Source of the DNA: Shinella daejeonensis
GTDB lineage: Bacteria > Pseudomonadota > Alphaproteobacteria > Rhizobiales > Rhizobiaceae
DNA: 64,000 bases
Reading direction: 5' to 3'
Assembly (NCBI RefSeq): GCF_024281235.1
Contig: NZ_JAHWXY010000003.1
Location: forward strand, 62,001 to 126,000
In this document: positions 26,408 through 35,565 of the stretch, in pieces
Layout of the letters: each line of letters starts with the position of its first letter
Numbering within the stretch: position 1 is the first letter of the stretch
Notes under the pieces: model-generated
What the model saw: the letters and a program-made list of their open reading frames with translations, nothing else
Told to the model about the DNA's origin: nothing
The model's database searches: none
Made by a program: the position numbers and the translations under genes

Positions 26408-26519
26408 CATCACGGCAAGGGCGGCTGGAACCGCACGCCCGAATGAGGCATAAAAGCCGAAATCTTCCAGCCGCTCCAAAACGATCGGCCTTCCGCGCAG
26501 CAGGAAACGTCCGCTTTTC

Positions 26520-27542
26520 ATGACCAGCCACCTTCCCCGCCTGGAGGACATGCTCGGCCCCGAGGCACAGGTGCTGCTTGAGGGCGGACGGCCGGGACTT
26601 CACAAACGGATCATCGCGATAAACGGTGTGAAATATGTGCTGCAACACTTTCGCACAAAGCGCGGCGCGATCGATTTCGAGAACACGATCGACCGCCTCC
26701 ATCGGGCGGGGATTTCCGTACAAACCATCTGTACCGGAACCCGGACGTGGCGCGAAACCCTGCGCTATGGCCACTGGCTGGCCTTTGCCTATCTTCCCGG
26801 AAACATTCTGGCCGAAGATGCCGAAGACGCTGCCCTGGCGGCGCTCGGCGCAACCATGGCGCGGCTCAATACGCTTGAGGGAACGCCCTATCGCGCCCTT
26901 TTCGACCGTACGCATCCACGCCTGCCCCATGCATCCTTTACCAGCCGTCAGGCCCGGGTGCTCACGCCGGCGCAAAACCGCTGGATCGAGGAAAGCTTCA
27001 TCCGCCTTCGCGCCCTGCCCGGCACCCAGCTGACCCATGGCGATCTCTACGCCAAGAATATCCTGAAGACCCCGGATGGCGCCATAAGCCTTATCGACTA
27101 CGAAATGCTCGCCTATGACCTTTCGGGCATCGAACTGGCCGCGACGCTGCTTCGCCCGTTTTGTCGGCAAAGACGGCAACGACAGGCCCTGCTCACCGCC
27201 TATCTGGCGGCCAGTCCACCCCGTCTCAAGGCCATCTGGGAGGAACATGGCGCGGACCTCCTCTTCGCGGCTGCGGCGCGGCTGGCGCTCGGCCGCAAGG
27301 ACAAGCTGCAAAGGACATGGCGAAGAGACCGCATCGCGGCTTTCCGGCAGGCGCTCGCCCCACCCTCGATGCGGGAAACGCTGGCGCAGAAGCGAGCGGC
27401 CTACGCCCGGGTCATCCACGATACGGAGAAGCGCTACAGTCGCTACCTCCATGTCAGCCACCGGCTCGCCACGGTGGCCGCAACGGATCCGGGCATCGAT
27501 CCGATCAGCCTGATCGAGCGCTGCGAGGCCGATCTTCCGTAA
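26520..27542 (+). CDS. Protein kinase-like / aminoglycoside phosphotransferase family protein
   Basis: A 340-residue protein with a kinase fold of the APH/choline kinase or lipopolysaccharide kinase type. The catalytic loop is LTHGDLYAKNIL (His173, Asp175, Asn180) and the metal site is SLIDYEM (Asp193, DYE instead of the usual DFG/DFE). The N-lobe is recognisable (KRIIAINGVKYVLQHFR) but short. Substrate unknown; small molecule or envelope glycan are both possible. The C-terminal 130 residues are rich in arginine and helix. It stands alone, followed by tandem repeats. Confidence 0.75.
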   Translation: MTSHLPRLEDMLGPEAQVLLEGGRPGLHKRIIAINGVKYVLQHFRTKRGAIDFENTIDRLHRAGISVQTICTGTRTWRETLRYGHWLAFAYLPGNILAEDAEDAALAALGATMARLNTLEGTPYRALFDRTHPRLPHASFTSRQARVLTPAQNRWIEESFIRLRALPGTQLTHGDLYAKNILKTPDGAISLIDYEMLAYDLSGIELAATLLRPFCRQRRQRQALLTAYLAASPPRLKAIWEEHGADLLFAAAARLALGRKDKLQRTWRRDRIAAFRQALAPPSMRETLAQKRAAYARVIHDTEKRYSRYLHVSHRLATVAATDPGIDPISLIERCEADLP

Positions 27543-27543
27543 G

Positions 27544-27703
27544 GCATTTCCGGACGCAAAACCGCTGCGCACTTTTGCTGGAAATGCTCTTTGTTCCAAC
27601 CGCATCTCCGGACGCAGAACCGCTACGCACTTTTGCTGGAAATGCTCTTTGTTCCAACCGCATTTCCGGACGCAAAACCGCTGCGCACTTTTGCTGGAAA
27701 TGC
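27544..27703. repeat. Three tandem 58-bp units with internal inverted repeat
   Basis: Units start at 27544, 27602 and 27660 (period 58). Each begins GCATTTCC (GCATCTCC in the second), runs through GGACGCAAAACCGCT and CGCACTTTTGCT, and reaches GGAAATGC, so each can form a stem of 8 bp around a 28-nt interior. Units 1 and 2 are joined to the next by TCTTTGTTCCAACC. The last unit ends 2 nt from the stop of the diguanylate cyclase gene. Similar arms occur at the nagZ 3' end. Confidence 0.9.
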
Positions 27704-27704
27704 T

Positions 27705-28976
27705 TTAAAGCGCCGAGGGAAGGATTTCATCGGCCGCCACCACACGGTTGCGTCCGCCCTTCTTAGCCCTATAGAGCCGCGCATCGGCGACGGCGATGAG
27801 GTCTGCCAGAGCCTTTCCATCGGCCGGACCGGCGGCGACGCCGATGCTGACGGTGATCGGCAGGCCGTCGGGTCGCCGCAGGGCGTCCGCCACCGTCTGG
27901 CGCAGGACCTCGGCGCGCGCAAATGCGGCTTCCGGCGAGAGATTGTCGCAGAGAATCAGGAACTCCTCCCCTCCGAAGCGAAAGAGCAGATCTTGCTCAC
28001 GGACGGTTTTCGCGAGGCAGTCGGCGATCTGTCGCAGCGCGGTATCGCCGGCCAGATGGCCGAAGCGATCGTTCACCTCCTTGAAATCGTCAGCATCGAC
28101 CATCAGCAGCGCAACCGGCCGGCCGGCGGTCCGCGCCGCCGTCAGCACCCGTTCCGCCTCGGTTTCCAGCCGGCTGCGGTCGAGCACCCCGGTCAGCGCG
28201 TCGCGGCCCGAGCGGTCGAGCAAATCCTCGTACCGCTCGCGGAACGTCAGATCGTTGAAAATATCGGCAATCGGCCGCGCCGAAGCCTCGGCGGGCGAAA
28301 GACGGGAAAAGCGCAGATAGGTGGAGATCATGACGGCGAAAAGGACCGCCGCCAGCATCTTGGCGATCCAGCCGCCCCAGAAGACCTTCAGCGACACGCC
28401 GTTGATCAGGTGCAGCGCCGTATAGAAACCGATCTGGTCGAAGGTGAGCACAGCCACGCCGGAGAGCAGGAAGCGCGCCGCCATATTGCCGCGCAAACGC
28501 CGGCCGAGCCGCTCGTACAGAAGGATGATGGCGATGGAATCGATATAGAGCAGCACGGTGCCCCACAGCATCAGCCAGCCCATCTCGTCGACGAAGGCGA
28601 GATCGGCCAGACGGCCCGGCACCGCGCCGATCGTCTCGTGATGGCGCAGGAACTGGCTGAGCCCGACGGTCAGGAAATTGCCCGCCAGCAGGCCGTAGAT
28701 CGGCGCGCGGACAACGGCGGCGTCCTCCTTCACGTAAAGCAGCAGGATGAGCATCAGCTTGCCGGAAAACAGCACGGACGACCCCGGCGAGATCACGCCG
28801 AACGGAAGCTGGATATAGAAGACGGCGGCAAGATAGGTCTCGAGGAAATGCATGACCCCGAGCGTCGCCACGAAAACGCCAATTCCGATCCGGTGGCGCA
28901 TGTGCAGGATCGCGGCCATGAAGACGAAATAGAAAACCGCCTCCACCATGAGAAGAACAAGGTTTTCAATCTGCAT
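27705..28976 (-). CDS. Membrane diguanylate cyclase (GGDEF)
   Basis: Synthesises the second messenger c-di-GMP. The 423-residue protein has about seven N-terminal TM helices (residues 1-225) forming an unidentified sensory module, then a GGDEF domain (about 250-415) with DALTGVLDR, DADDFKEVNDRFGHLAGD and the active site GGEEF at 335-339. The inhibitory site RxxD is intact (REQD, 326-329), so product inhibition is expected. No EAL domain is present. Its stop abuts the tandem repeats. Confidence 0.92.
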   Translation of the reverse strand: MQIENLVLLMVEAVFYFVFMAAILHMRHRIGIGVFVATLGVMHFLETYLAAVFYIQLPFGVISPGSSVLFSGKLMLILLLYVKEDAAVVRAPIYGLLAGNFLTVGLSQFLRHHETIGAVPGRLADLAFVDEMGWLMLWGTVLLYIDSIAIILLYERLGRRLRGNMAARFLLSGVAVLTFDQIGFYTALHLINGVSLKVFWGGWIAKMLAAVLFAVMISTYLRFSRLSPAEASARPIADIFNDLTFRERYEDLLDRSGRDALTGVLDRSRLETEAERVLTAARTAGRPVALLMVDADDFKEVNDRFGHLAGDTALRQIADCLAKTVREQDLLFRFGGEEFLILCDNLSPEAAFARAEVLRQTVADALRRPDGLPITVSIGVAAGPADGKALADLIAVADARLYRAKKGGRNRVVAADEILPSAL

Positions 28977-29065
28977 CGTCGACCCGCATGCGACTTCGTC
29001 TCCGGACCCCTATGGGACGAGGCCCGCTATGCCTGTGCTATAGCAGACAATTGCGCCGAAGCCAT

Positions 29066-29097
29066 CGGGAATTGAGAGCGGCGGGAATTGAGAGCGG
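29066..29097. repeat. Tandem 16-bp duplication
   Basis: CGGGAATTGAGAGCGG occurs twice in direct succession between the diguanylate cyclase start and the HlyU-like stop. It is probably a recent local duplication without assigned function. Confidence 0.7.
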
Positions 29098-29109
29098 CGG
29101 CGAAGAGCC

Positions 29110-29427
29110 TCAGACCTGCCGGTCATCGGCGCCATCGGAAAACAGCGACGGCCCCGTCTGGTCGACGATCTGGCGGGCCTTGCGGAAGGCGGCCGCCACG
29201 GTATCGTCCTGCGAGGTGAAGAGATCGGCGCGGATGAACCGGCGGCTCAAAAGCCGGTCGCCCTCCTGCTTCTCGATGCGTCCGGAAAGGCGGTACTGGC
29301 TGCCTTCCTTGATCGGCGTGGCGACGAGGAGGAGGTCGTTATAGGCTTCGCTTTCCTCCTGCACCTTGGCGGGGGGCGTCGGATCGCCGCTGTTGCGGCC
29401 GAACAGTCTGGAAAAGAACGAAGCCAT
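29110..29427 (-). CDS. HlyU family transcriptional regulator-like protein
   Basis: A 105-residue protein of the HlyU-like family (first known from the Vibrio haemolysin regulator, though this small family is structurally distinct from ArsR-type HlyU). It begins MASFFSRLFGRN and has the conserved LLLVATPIKEGSQYRLSGRI, RRFIRADLFTS and AFRKARQIVDQTGPSLF segments. Start: ATG at 29425-29427 with AGGAAAC upstream. Function in rhizobia is not established. It lies between the diguanylate cyclase and ilvA. Confidence 0.75.
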   Translation of the reverse strand: MASFFSRLFGRNSGDPTPPAKVQEESEAYNDLLLVATPIKEGSQYRLSGRIEKQEGDRLLSRRFIRADLFTSQDDTVAAAFRKARQIVDQTGPSLFSDGADDRQV

Positions 29428-29581
29428 GAGCGTTTCCTGAGCGTCTTCGATCTTCCCGGGAAGCCAAGACGCTATCTCCTTGTTTTTCTTTAATCCGAAT
29501 GCAAAACCGCATCGCGCTCCTGCAAGAATTTTTCTACCACAGGCCGCGCCGCCGTCCAAGTCCCGACGGGGATCGGGCGGC

Positions 29582-30844
29582 TCAGATAATCAGGTTGGCG
29601 AGAATCTCGTTGTCGGTAATGTCCTGATAACGCAGGCCCGCTCCGTCGAACGCCTTCGCAAGCGCCAGGAAATTCTCCGGCACTTTCGTCTCGATGCCGA
29701 TCAGGATAGAGCCGAAATTGCGGGCGGACTTCTTCAGATATTCGAAGCGGGCGATGTCGTCGTCGGGGCCGAGCAGGTTGAGAAAGTCGCGCAGCGCGCC
29801 CGGCCGCTGGGCCAGCCGGAGAATGAAATATTTCTTCAGCCCGGCGTGGCGCATGGCGCGCTCCTTGACGTCCGGCAGGCGTTCGAAGTCGAAGTTTCCG
29901 CCGGAAACGACCGCGACCACCGTCTTTCCCCGCAGCCCTTCCGGGCCGATCGCTTCGAGCGCCGCCAGCGACAGCGCTCCGGCCGGCTCCAGAACGACGC
30001 CCTCGACGTTCAGCATGTCGATCATCGTCACGCAGACCGCATTTTCCGACAGCAGCATCACCTGATCGGCGGAAAAGCGGGAAAGCGCCGCGAAATTGAG
30101 ATCGCCGATCCGGCCGACGGCCGCGCCATCGACGAAATTATCCACCTGCTCGAGCGTCACCATGCCGCCGTTCTCAAGGCTTCGCTTCAGGCTTGCAGCA
30201 CCAAGAGGCTCGCAGAACAGGAAGCGTCCGGCGTCGACCTCGCGCTCCAGATAGCCGGTAACGCCGGCTGCAAGCCCGCCGCCGCCGACGGGAAGGACGA
30301 CCAGATCCGGCGTCCTGCCGGGACCGAGCTGCGTCACGATCTCGGCGGCGACCGTGGCCTGTCCCTCGATGATGTCGGCATGGTCGAACGGCGGCACCAT
30401 CAGGGCGCCGGTTTCGGCCGCGTGATCGCGGGCGGCCTGGTAGCATTGATCGAAGAAGTCGCCGATCAGGCGGATCTTCACGAAATCCCCGCCGAACATG
30501 CGGGTCTTGTCGATCTTCTGCTGCGGTGTCGTCACCGGCATGAAGACGACGCCCTCGACACCGAAGTGGCGGCAGACGAAGGCGAAGCCCTGCGCATGGT
30601 TGCCGGCCGAGGCGCAGACGAAGCTGCGCGGACCTTCCGGCTGCGCCAGCACCTTGCGGAAGAAATTGAACGCCCCGCGGATCTTGTAGGAGCGCACCGG
30701 CGAGAGATCTTCGCGCTTCAGATAGATTTCCGCCTGATAACGGGCGGAAAGGTGTTCGTTGAGTTGCAGGGGAGTCTCGGGAAAAAGCCCGCGCAAGGCG
30801 TCACGGGCGGCGTCGACATCTGGTTTCATGCCCTTCGAAGCCAT
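29582..30844 (-). CDS. ilvA: Threonine ammonia-lyase (threonine dehydratase)
   Basis: PLP enzyme converting threonine to 2-oxobutyrate and ammonia, the first step of isoleucine synthesis. The 420-residue protein has the PLP lysine in RSYKIRGAFN (Lys54), the ASAGNHAQGFA loop, VGGGGLAAGV, and one C-terminal ACT-like regulatory domain (YFILRLAQRPGALRDFLNLL ... GIETKVPENFLALAKAF). One rather than two ACT-like domains matches the shorter IlvA form. Start: ATG at 30842-30844 (MASKGMK). It is divergent from trkH. Confidence 0.95.
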   Translation of the reverse strand: MASKGMKPDVDAARDALRGLFPETPLQLNEHLSARYQAEIYLKREDLSPVRSYKIRGAFNFFRKVLAQPEGPRSFVCASAGNHAQGFAFVCRHFGVEGVVFMPVTTPQQKIDKTRMFGGDFVKIRLIGDFFDQCYQAARDHAAETGALMVPPFDHADIIEGQATVAAEIVTQLGPGRTPDLVVLPVGGGGLAAGVTGYLEREVDAGRFLFCEPLGAASLKRSLENGGMVTLEQVDNFVDGAAVGRIGDLNFAALSRFSADQVMLLSENAVCVTMIDMLNVEGVVLEPAGALSLAALEAIGPEGLRGKTVVAVVSGGNFDFERLPDVKERAMRHAGLKKYFILRLAQRPGALRDFLNLLGPDDDIARFEYLKKSARNFGSILIGIETKVPENFLALAKAFDGAGLRYQDITDNEILANLII

Positions 30845-30966
30845 CCTTGAGTTTGAACAATGCAGAGGCTATTGCATATTGCATCGGCGGATACTACCCG
30901 TCCCTTTCGCGAGCGCACAAGACAGCCACAGGCCGGAAAGCCGGACCGGAAGCAGGACAAGAACCG

Positions 30967-32421
30967 TTGAACGCGACGATCTACCGGTCCGCCATCCATA
31001 TAGCCGCAATCAGCGGAATCTATCTTGCGCTGGCGATGCTCGTGCCCGCCTTCGTCGACATTTACTACGGCAGCCGCAACGCCGAGGTCTTTCTGCTGTG
31101 CGCCTTCATGGTGGGCGGATTGTCGCTGACCACGGCGGCCGCCACCCGCGCCGGCCCGCCGCCCTTCAACAAGCGGCTGGGCTTTCTCGTCGTCAATCTC
31201 CTGTGGATCGTCGCCTGCCTGGTGGGCGCGCTGCCGCTGTGGCTGTCGTCGCTGAAACTGACCTTCGCCGAGGCGCTGTTCGAATCCGCCTCGGCCATCA
31301 GCACGACGGGTGCCACCGTCATCGTCGGGCTCGACCGTGCGCCGCCTGGCATTCTGATGTGGCGGTCTCTCCTGCACTGGCTCGGCGGCGTCGGCATCCT
31401 GGCGCTCGGCCTGTTCGTCATGCCCTACCTGCGGGTCGGCGGCATGTCCTTCTTCAAGCTGGAATCGTCGGAAACCGGCGACAAGCCCTTCGCGAGGATC
31501 GCCAGCTACACGCGGGCGTTCCTTGCCATCTATGTGACCATCACGCTGGTCTGCGCCGTCACCTACGCCACGCTCGGCATGAGCCGTTTCGATGCGCTCA
31601 ACCACGCCATGTCGACGGTGGCCACCGGCGGCCTGTCCACCCATGACGCCTCCTTCGCCCATTACAAGAGCCTGCCGCTGCTCTGGGCCGCCACCTTCTT
31701 CATGACGCTCAGCAGCCTGCCGTTCTCGGTGCTGATCCTGTTCGTCGTGCGGCGGCGGTTCGACCTGCTCTCCGATCCGCAGATCCGGGTCTTCCTCGGC
31801 TATCTCCTGGTGTTCGCCATCGCCGCGAGCCTCTATCTGCGCCTTCACAACGGCGTCGAGTTCCATGAAGCCCTCGCCCATTCCTTCTTCACCGTCTCGT
31901 CGATCCTCTCGACCACCGGTTTCGCCAGCGACGACTATACGCAATGGGGGCCGTTCATCGTCGCGCTCGCCTTCATCGCCACCTTCATGGGCGGCTGTTC
32001 CGGCTCGACCTCGGGCGGCATCAAGGCCTATCGCATCATCGTCCTGATCAATTTCCTGCGTACCGGCCTCCATCGGCTGATCTATCCCGACGGCATCCAC
32101 GCGGTGCGCTACGGAAGCAAGACCGTCGACGCCGACGTGCAGCGCGGGGTCTTCCTGTTCTTCCTTACCTTCATCGCGCTTGCCGCATTCGGCGCGCTCG
32201 CGCTCGGCCTTCTCGGCTATGACGTCATGACGGCGATATCGGCCTCCACCACGGCGCTTTCCAACGTCGGGCCGGGCGTGACGGAGGCCATCGGCCCGGC
32301 AGGCACCTTCGCGATCTTCGATGACGCCGCGCTCTACATCCTGTCCTTCCTGATGGTGCTCGGCCGGCTGGAAATTCTCACGGTCCTCGTCGTCCTGACA
32401 CCGCTCTTCTGGAAGAGCTGA
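30967..32421 (+). CDS. trkH: Trk potassium uptake protein TrkH
   Basis: Inner-membrane K+ translocating subunit of the Trk system, normally gated by TrkA. The protein has four pore repeats with filter-like segments (ISTTGATVI; STVATGGLST; SILSTTGFAS; TALSNVGPGV), multiple TM helices, and the SGSTSGGIKAYR segment typical of TrkH. I chose the TTG at 30967 (484 residues, the usual TrkH length) because AGGA is 9 nt upstream; an in-frame TTG at 30847 would add 40 non-conserved residues and nearly overlap the ilvA start. trkA is not in the window. Confidence 0.93.
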   Translation: MNATIYRSAIHIAAISGIYLALAMLVPAFVDIYYGSRNAEVFLLCAFMVGGLSLTTAAATRAGPPPFNKRLGFLVVNLLWIVACLVGALPLWLSSLKLTFAEALFESASAISTTGATVIVGLDRAPPGILMWRSLLHWLGGVGILALGLFVMPYLRVGGMSFFKLESSETGDKPFARIASYTRAFLAIYVTITLVCAVTYATLGMSRFDALNHAMSTVATGGLSTHDASFAHYKSLPLLWAATFFMTLSSLPFSVLILFVVRRRFDLLSDPQIRVFLGYLLVFAIAASLYLRLHNGVEFHEALAHSFFTVSSILSTTGFASDDYTQWGPFIVALAFIATFMGGCSGSTSGGIKAYRIIVLINFLRTGLHRLIYPDGIHAVRYGSKTVDADVQRGVFLFFLTFIALAAFGALALGLLGYDVMTAISASTTALSNVGPGVTEAIGPAGTFAIFDDAALYILSFLMVLGRLEILTVLVVLTPLFWKS

Positions 32422-32490
32422 CCGGCAATCCTTGACTGCGGCCATGCTTCTTCGCATCTTTCACCGATCAGTGGTGGAGAGAGAGAGCGC

Positions 32491-33072
32491 ATGTCCGCAC
32501 CCAGGTTCCGGTTTGCCATGCTCGTTGCGGCGGCGCTTGCAATCGCCTGTCCCGCCGCCGCCGGGCCACTCGCCGAAGCGGCGCAAAAGGCCGAGGAGCA
32601 GGCGGCGGCAGGCGATACGGTCGGCGCGCATGAGACGATCCGCAAGGCGTTCGACGCCTTCGCCGCCACCCTGCCCTTCTCGATCGGCAAGGCGGTTTTC
32701 GTCGCCACGCCGCCGGAAGGCTACGGCATGTACGAGGAGCGCCCCGACAACCGCTTCAGGAACAGCGAGCCGATCATCTCCTATGTCGAACCGGTCGGAT
32801 TGACCTGGAAGCCCGCCGGCGACGACAAGCTTGAAGCGCAGTTCACGGTGGACCTCGAACTGCTCGACGGCAAGGGCGCGCTTCTTGCCGAACACAAGGC
32901 CTTCGGCTCCTTCGATTTCCGCGGCAGCGTGCGCAATCAGGAGGTTTTCGCGCGGCTAACCCTCAATCTCACCAATCCGCCTGCCGGCGACTATCTGCTG
33001 CGCTATCGCTTCCGCGATGCGGCAAGCGGCGCGGTCGCGCTCGCCGAACAGCCTTTCAGCATCGTTCCCTGA
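32491..33072 (+). CDS. Secreted hypothetical protein
   Basis: A 193-residue protein with a signal peptide (MSAPRFRFAMLVAAALAIAC, cleavage near AAAGP). The mature part is a beta-rich domain that I do not recognise (SYVEPVGLTWKP; FTVDLELLDGKGALL; LTLNLTNPPAGDYLLRYRFR), possibly an immunoglobulin-like fold. GGAGAG precedes the ATG. It follows trkH by about 70 bp and may be cotranscribed, but a role in K+ transport is not implied by its sequence. Composition is typical of the chromosome. Confidence 0.75.
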   Translation: MSAPRFRFAMLVAAALAIACPAAAGPLAEAAQKAEEQAAAGDTVGAHETIRKAFDAFAATLPFSIGKAVFVATPPEGYGMYEERPDNRFRNSEPIISYVEPVGLTWKPAGDDKLEAQFTVDLELLDGKGALLAEHKAFGSFDFRGSVRNQEVFARLTLNLTNPPAGDYLLRYRFRDAASGAVALAEQPFSIVP

Positions 33073-33240
33073 CGATACCGGGGCGACGGCTCCGGTGGAA
33101 AACAATAGCCGGAATGCGGTGGTGCTGCGTCCGTCGAACCGATGCGATCGGCCCCCTCGCAATGCGAGGATCCTCTCCGTGCCAACTTCCATTATGCCCG
33201 CAAAAGCGCACGCATGAATCATAGCGGGCACTGTCGATGC

Positions 33241-34263
33241 TCATCTTCCCAACCGGGCGATGTTCAGGAGCCGGGGAGTTCGGTCATAGACATATTCGGC
33301 GTAATCATAGGGATGCGCTCCGAGACTTTCCTTGAATTCGATAAGCGAAGCAACACCGCCGGATTCGCCCAGGTGGTAAAAGGTGCAGCCCAGCAGGCAA
33401 GCTTGTTTGATCATTTCGCTTTGGAGAAGATCGTTACATGCGAAACCGATGCTGGTATCGCTGGCGCCACGCCAATAAATCGCACTTCGCCCCGCCGCGA
33501 GAAATACCGCCGCTGCGGCATCACGCCCCTTATAGGAGGCGATGTAGATGCGCAGATCGTCTCCAAGCATTCCGGCTGTCGCGCGGAATTTCCACAGGGG
33601 CTCCCGGCGCACGGCGAGCCATCGGGCAAGCCGGAGCGGGAGCCGACGTTTCGCCGCCCTGTTCTCCGTCCAGCGCAGATAGAGATCATAGTAACGACGG
33701 ACGAAATCGGGGGAATTTCCGTATTCCACCGCGACACCCTCACGGACCGCTTTCCTGATCTTTCCCCGCTTGCGCTGACCGATCTGATTGGCCCACCAGA
33801 AATCGTATCCCTGCTGCAGATCAAGGATGTGGGTCTGCCGCTTGACCTTTCTCCATGCGGAAGGCATCGCCGCTTCCCATACATCCGCTTGCAATGCATT
33901 CGGCCTGATCGCGATCCGCCAATGCGGCAGGCGCATCAGGTCATCGATAACAGAGCGGACGAAAGGCACGGAAAGGGGGGCATCGGAAATCAAGCCGGAT
34001 GCCCCAAGACCGTGTGGCATCGAAGCCAGAGAGGTTTTCACGGACAGAAGACGCGCTTCTGCAAGGGGCAGAACGGCGCTCCCCTCCGGCGTCGAGTATA
34101 ACCGGCTTGCATCCGTGTAGTGGCCATCAGAGACCGCAGCCAACATCCATTGCGGTGACTGGAATGTCGTCGCGAATGGGTCCTGCGCATGGATATCTCG
34201 CCATGTCTCCCGAGGCGCCGGAGAAACAGGTGTAGAAAACGCTGTATCCGAAAGTTGCACCAT
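33241..34263 (-). CDS. FemAB/GNAT-like acyltransferase (Acetyltransf_6 type)
   Basis: A 340-residue protein resembling the GNAT/FemAB-like family used in polysaccharide and peptidoglycan modification. Features include DPFATTFQSPQWMLA near the N-terminus, GQRKRGKIRKAVREGVAVEY, a YYDLYLRWTENRA helix, and C-terminal AAAVFLAAGRSAIYWRGASD with CNDLLQSEMIKQACLLGC and FHLGESGG-like FYHLGESGG then FKESLGAHP. Base composition is clearly lower in GC than neighbours (30 of 60 bases at 33301-33360), which suggests transfer. It lies on the 3' side of tRNA-Leu. Confidence 0.78.
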   Translation of the reverse strand: MVQLSDTAFSTPVSPAPRETWRDIHAQDPFATTFQSPQWMLAAVSDGHYTDASRLYSTPEGSAVLPLAEARLLSVKTSLASMPHGLGASGLISDAPLSVPFVRSVIDDLMRLPHWRIAIRPNALQADVWEAAMPSAWRKVKRQTHILDLQQGYDFWWANQIGQRKRGKIRKAVREGVAVEYGNSPDFVRRYYDLYLRWTENRAAKRRLPLRLARWLAVRREPLWKFRATAGMLGDDLRIYIASYKGRDAAAAVFLAAGRSAIYWRGASDTSIGFACNDLLQSEMIKQACLLGCTFYHLGESGGVASLIEFKESLGAHPYDYAEYVYDRTPRLLNIARLGR

Positions 34264-34688
34264 GTCTACTCTCGATTCACGTTGTCTGAAATCTCACAAT
34301 GAACGATTTAACTCCAGCATAACAGGGTCCGAATTCGACATGAACCGCTGTCAATGGTCGATGATTTCTTGACAGTTCTAGAAATGAATGCGGATTGTAT
34401 ATTAAATAAGCGCTTCGGACCCGAAGCGAACCAGCAACGCTCCTGTCTTTCCTTCGAGCGCTTCGGCCGCAATTGAGAAGGATGGCCGCATCCCCCAGGG
34501 CTGTCGGCGCATCGCTTGCGTGCTGCTTGGCCCATTGCTTCACGCTTATCGTCAATGTGCCCACAAACATGCCTGCGAAACAATAGGATGCGACGAGAAC
34601 AAATGGGAAACAACGCAAAGATAAGGCATGAAAACGCCCATCTTTCAGGAGGGCGCGGGATGGGATGCGATGACATGGAGTGGTGAGA
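34264..34688. other. 425-bp low-GC stretch next to tRNA-Leu, no gene seen
   Basis: I see no supported gene here. Frames that stay open run into the tRNA and lack ribosome-binding sites. Composition is unusual (28 of 60 GC at 34381-34440). TTGACA near 34372 and TTGTATATTAAATAAG just after it look promoter-like, but the spacing is poor. It could be a remnant of an integrated element or the regulatory region of the acyltransferase gene. Confidence 0.4.
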
Positions 34689-34774
34689 TGGTGGCCGCTG
34701 TGGGACTCGAACCCACACGGGCGAAGCCCGAGGCATTTTAAGTGCCTTCCGTCTACCAGTTTCGGCAAGCGGCC
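34689..34774 (-). tRNA. tRNA-Leu (TAA)
   Basis: Minus-strand cloverleaf with acceptor GGCCGCT/AGCGGCC, D loop CCGAAACTGGTAGACGG, anticodon loop with TAA (ACTTAAAAT), a long class II variable arm (CGGGCTTCGCCCG), T arm GGTTCGAGTCC, discriminator A and encoded CCA. A hairpin-forming variable arm confirms leucine. Confidence 0.97.
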
Positions 34775-34965
34775 ACGGATTTTGCGCGATCGCCGGTCTT
34801 GCCCGTCCGCGCGCAAGCCGTTTTCGACGCGCGGGAAGAAAAATGCAAGGGGGAGATTTGCGTCTTCACAACGCGGAAACGGCCACCTTGAAAAGACGGC
34901 CGGGGCGAAGGTGGGAAGGGTGCGGCCCTGACGCCGGCCGCTCCCCTCCCTCGGCCCTCAGAGGA

Positions 34966-35565
34966 TCAGGCCGAAAGCTTGGCCGCGATGCGGGCGACAT
35001 GAGCGCCCTGGTAGCGCGCGGCTTCCAGTTCGACCTGCGAAGGCTGGCGGGAGCCGTCGCCGTCGGTGATGGTGGATGCGCCATAGGGCGAGCCGCCCTT
35101 GACTTCTTCCACGCCCATCTGGCCCTGGAAGGCATAGGGCAGGCCGACCACCACGAGGCCGTGGTGCATGAGGGTGGGGATGAAGCCCAGGATGGTCGAT
35201 TCCTGGCCGCCGTGCTGGGTGGCGGAGGAGGTGAAGACCGAGCCGACCTTGCCGACCAGCTTTCCGGCCGCCCAGAGGCCGCCCGTCTGGTCCCAGAAAT
35301 TGCGCATCTGCGAGGCGACCGTGCCGAAGCGCGTGCCGGCGCCGACGATGATCGCGTCATACTCGGGCAGTTCGTCGACAGTGGCCACGGGCGCTTCCTG
35401 GTCCATCTTGTAATAGGACGCCTTGGCGACCGCTTCCGGCACGAGTTCGGGGACGCGCTTGACCGTCACCTCGGCGCCGGCCGATTTTGCGCCCTCGGCG
35501 GCCGCATAGGCCATGGCCTCGATATGCCCATAGGCCGAATAGTAAAGAACCAGCACTTTTGCCAT
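34966..35565 (-). CDS. wrbA: NAD(P)H:quinone oxidoreductase WrbA
   Basis: Flavodoxin-like FMN enzyme that reduces quinones by two electrons, protecting from oxidative stress. The 199-residue protein begins [19 protein letters not shown] (FMN phosphate loop) and has [40 protein letters not shown] and [19 protein letters not shown], all WrbA signatures. An AGGAGACAAT site precedes the ATG. Monocistronic, divergent from the CinA-like gene. Confidence 0.96.
   Translation of the reverse strand: MAKVLVLYYSAYGHIEAMAYAAAEGAKSAGAEVTVKRVPELVPEAVAKASYYKMDQEAPVATVDELPEYDAIIVGAGTRFGTVASQMRNFWDQTGGLWAAGKLVGKVGSVFTSSATQHGGQESTILGFIPTLMHHGLVVVGLPYAFQGQMGVEEVKGGSPYGASTITDGDGSRQPSQVELEAARYQGAHVARIAAKLSA

Noticed and set aside
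30826-32457. Open frame opposite trkH
   Set aside because: Composition-driven antisense frame; trkH has full pore motifs.
33105-33150. Possible att-like copy of the tRNA-Leu 3' end (GGTGGTGCTG...TCGAACC)
   Set aside because: Only short scattered matches; no T-stem pairing and no continuous direct repeat with 34689-34720.
34277-34736. Minus-strand frames running through tRNA-Leu into the low-GC gap
   Set aside because: They read through a tRNA gene and lack ribosome-binding sites; no motif found.
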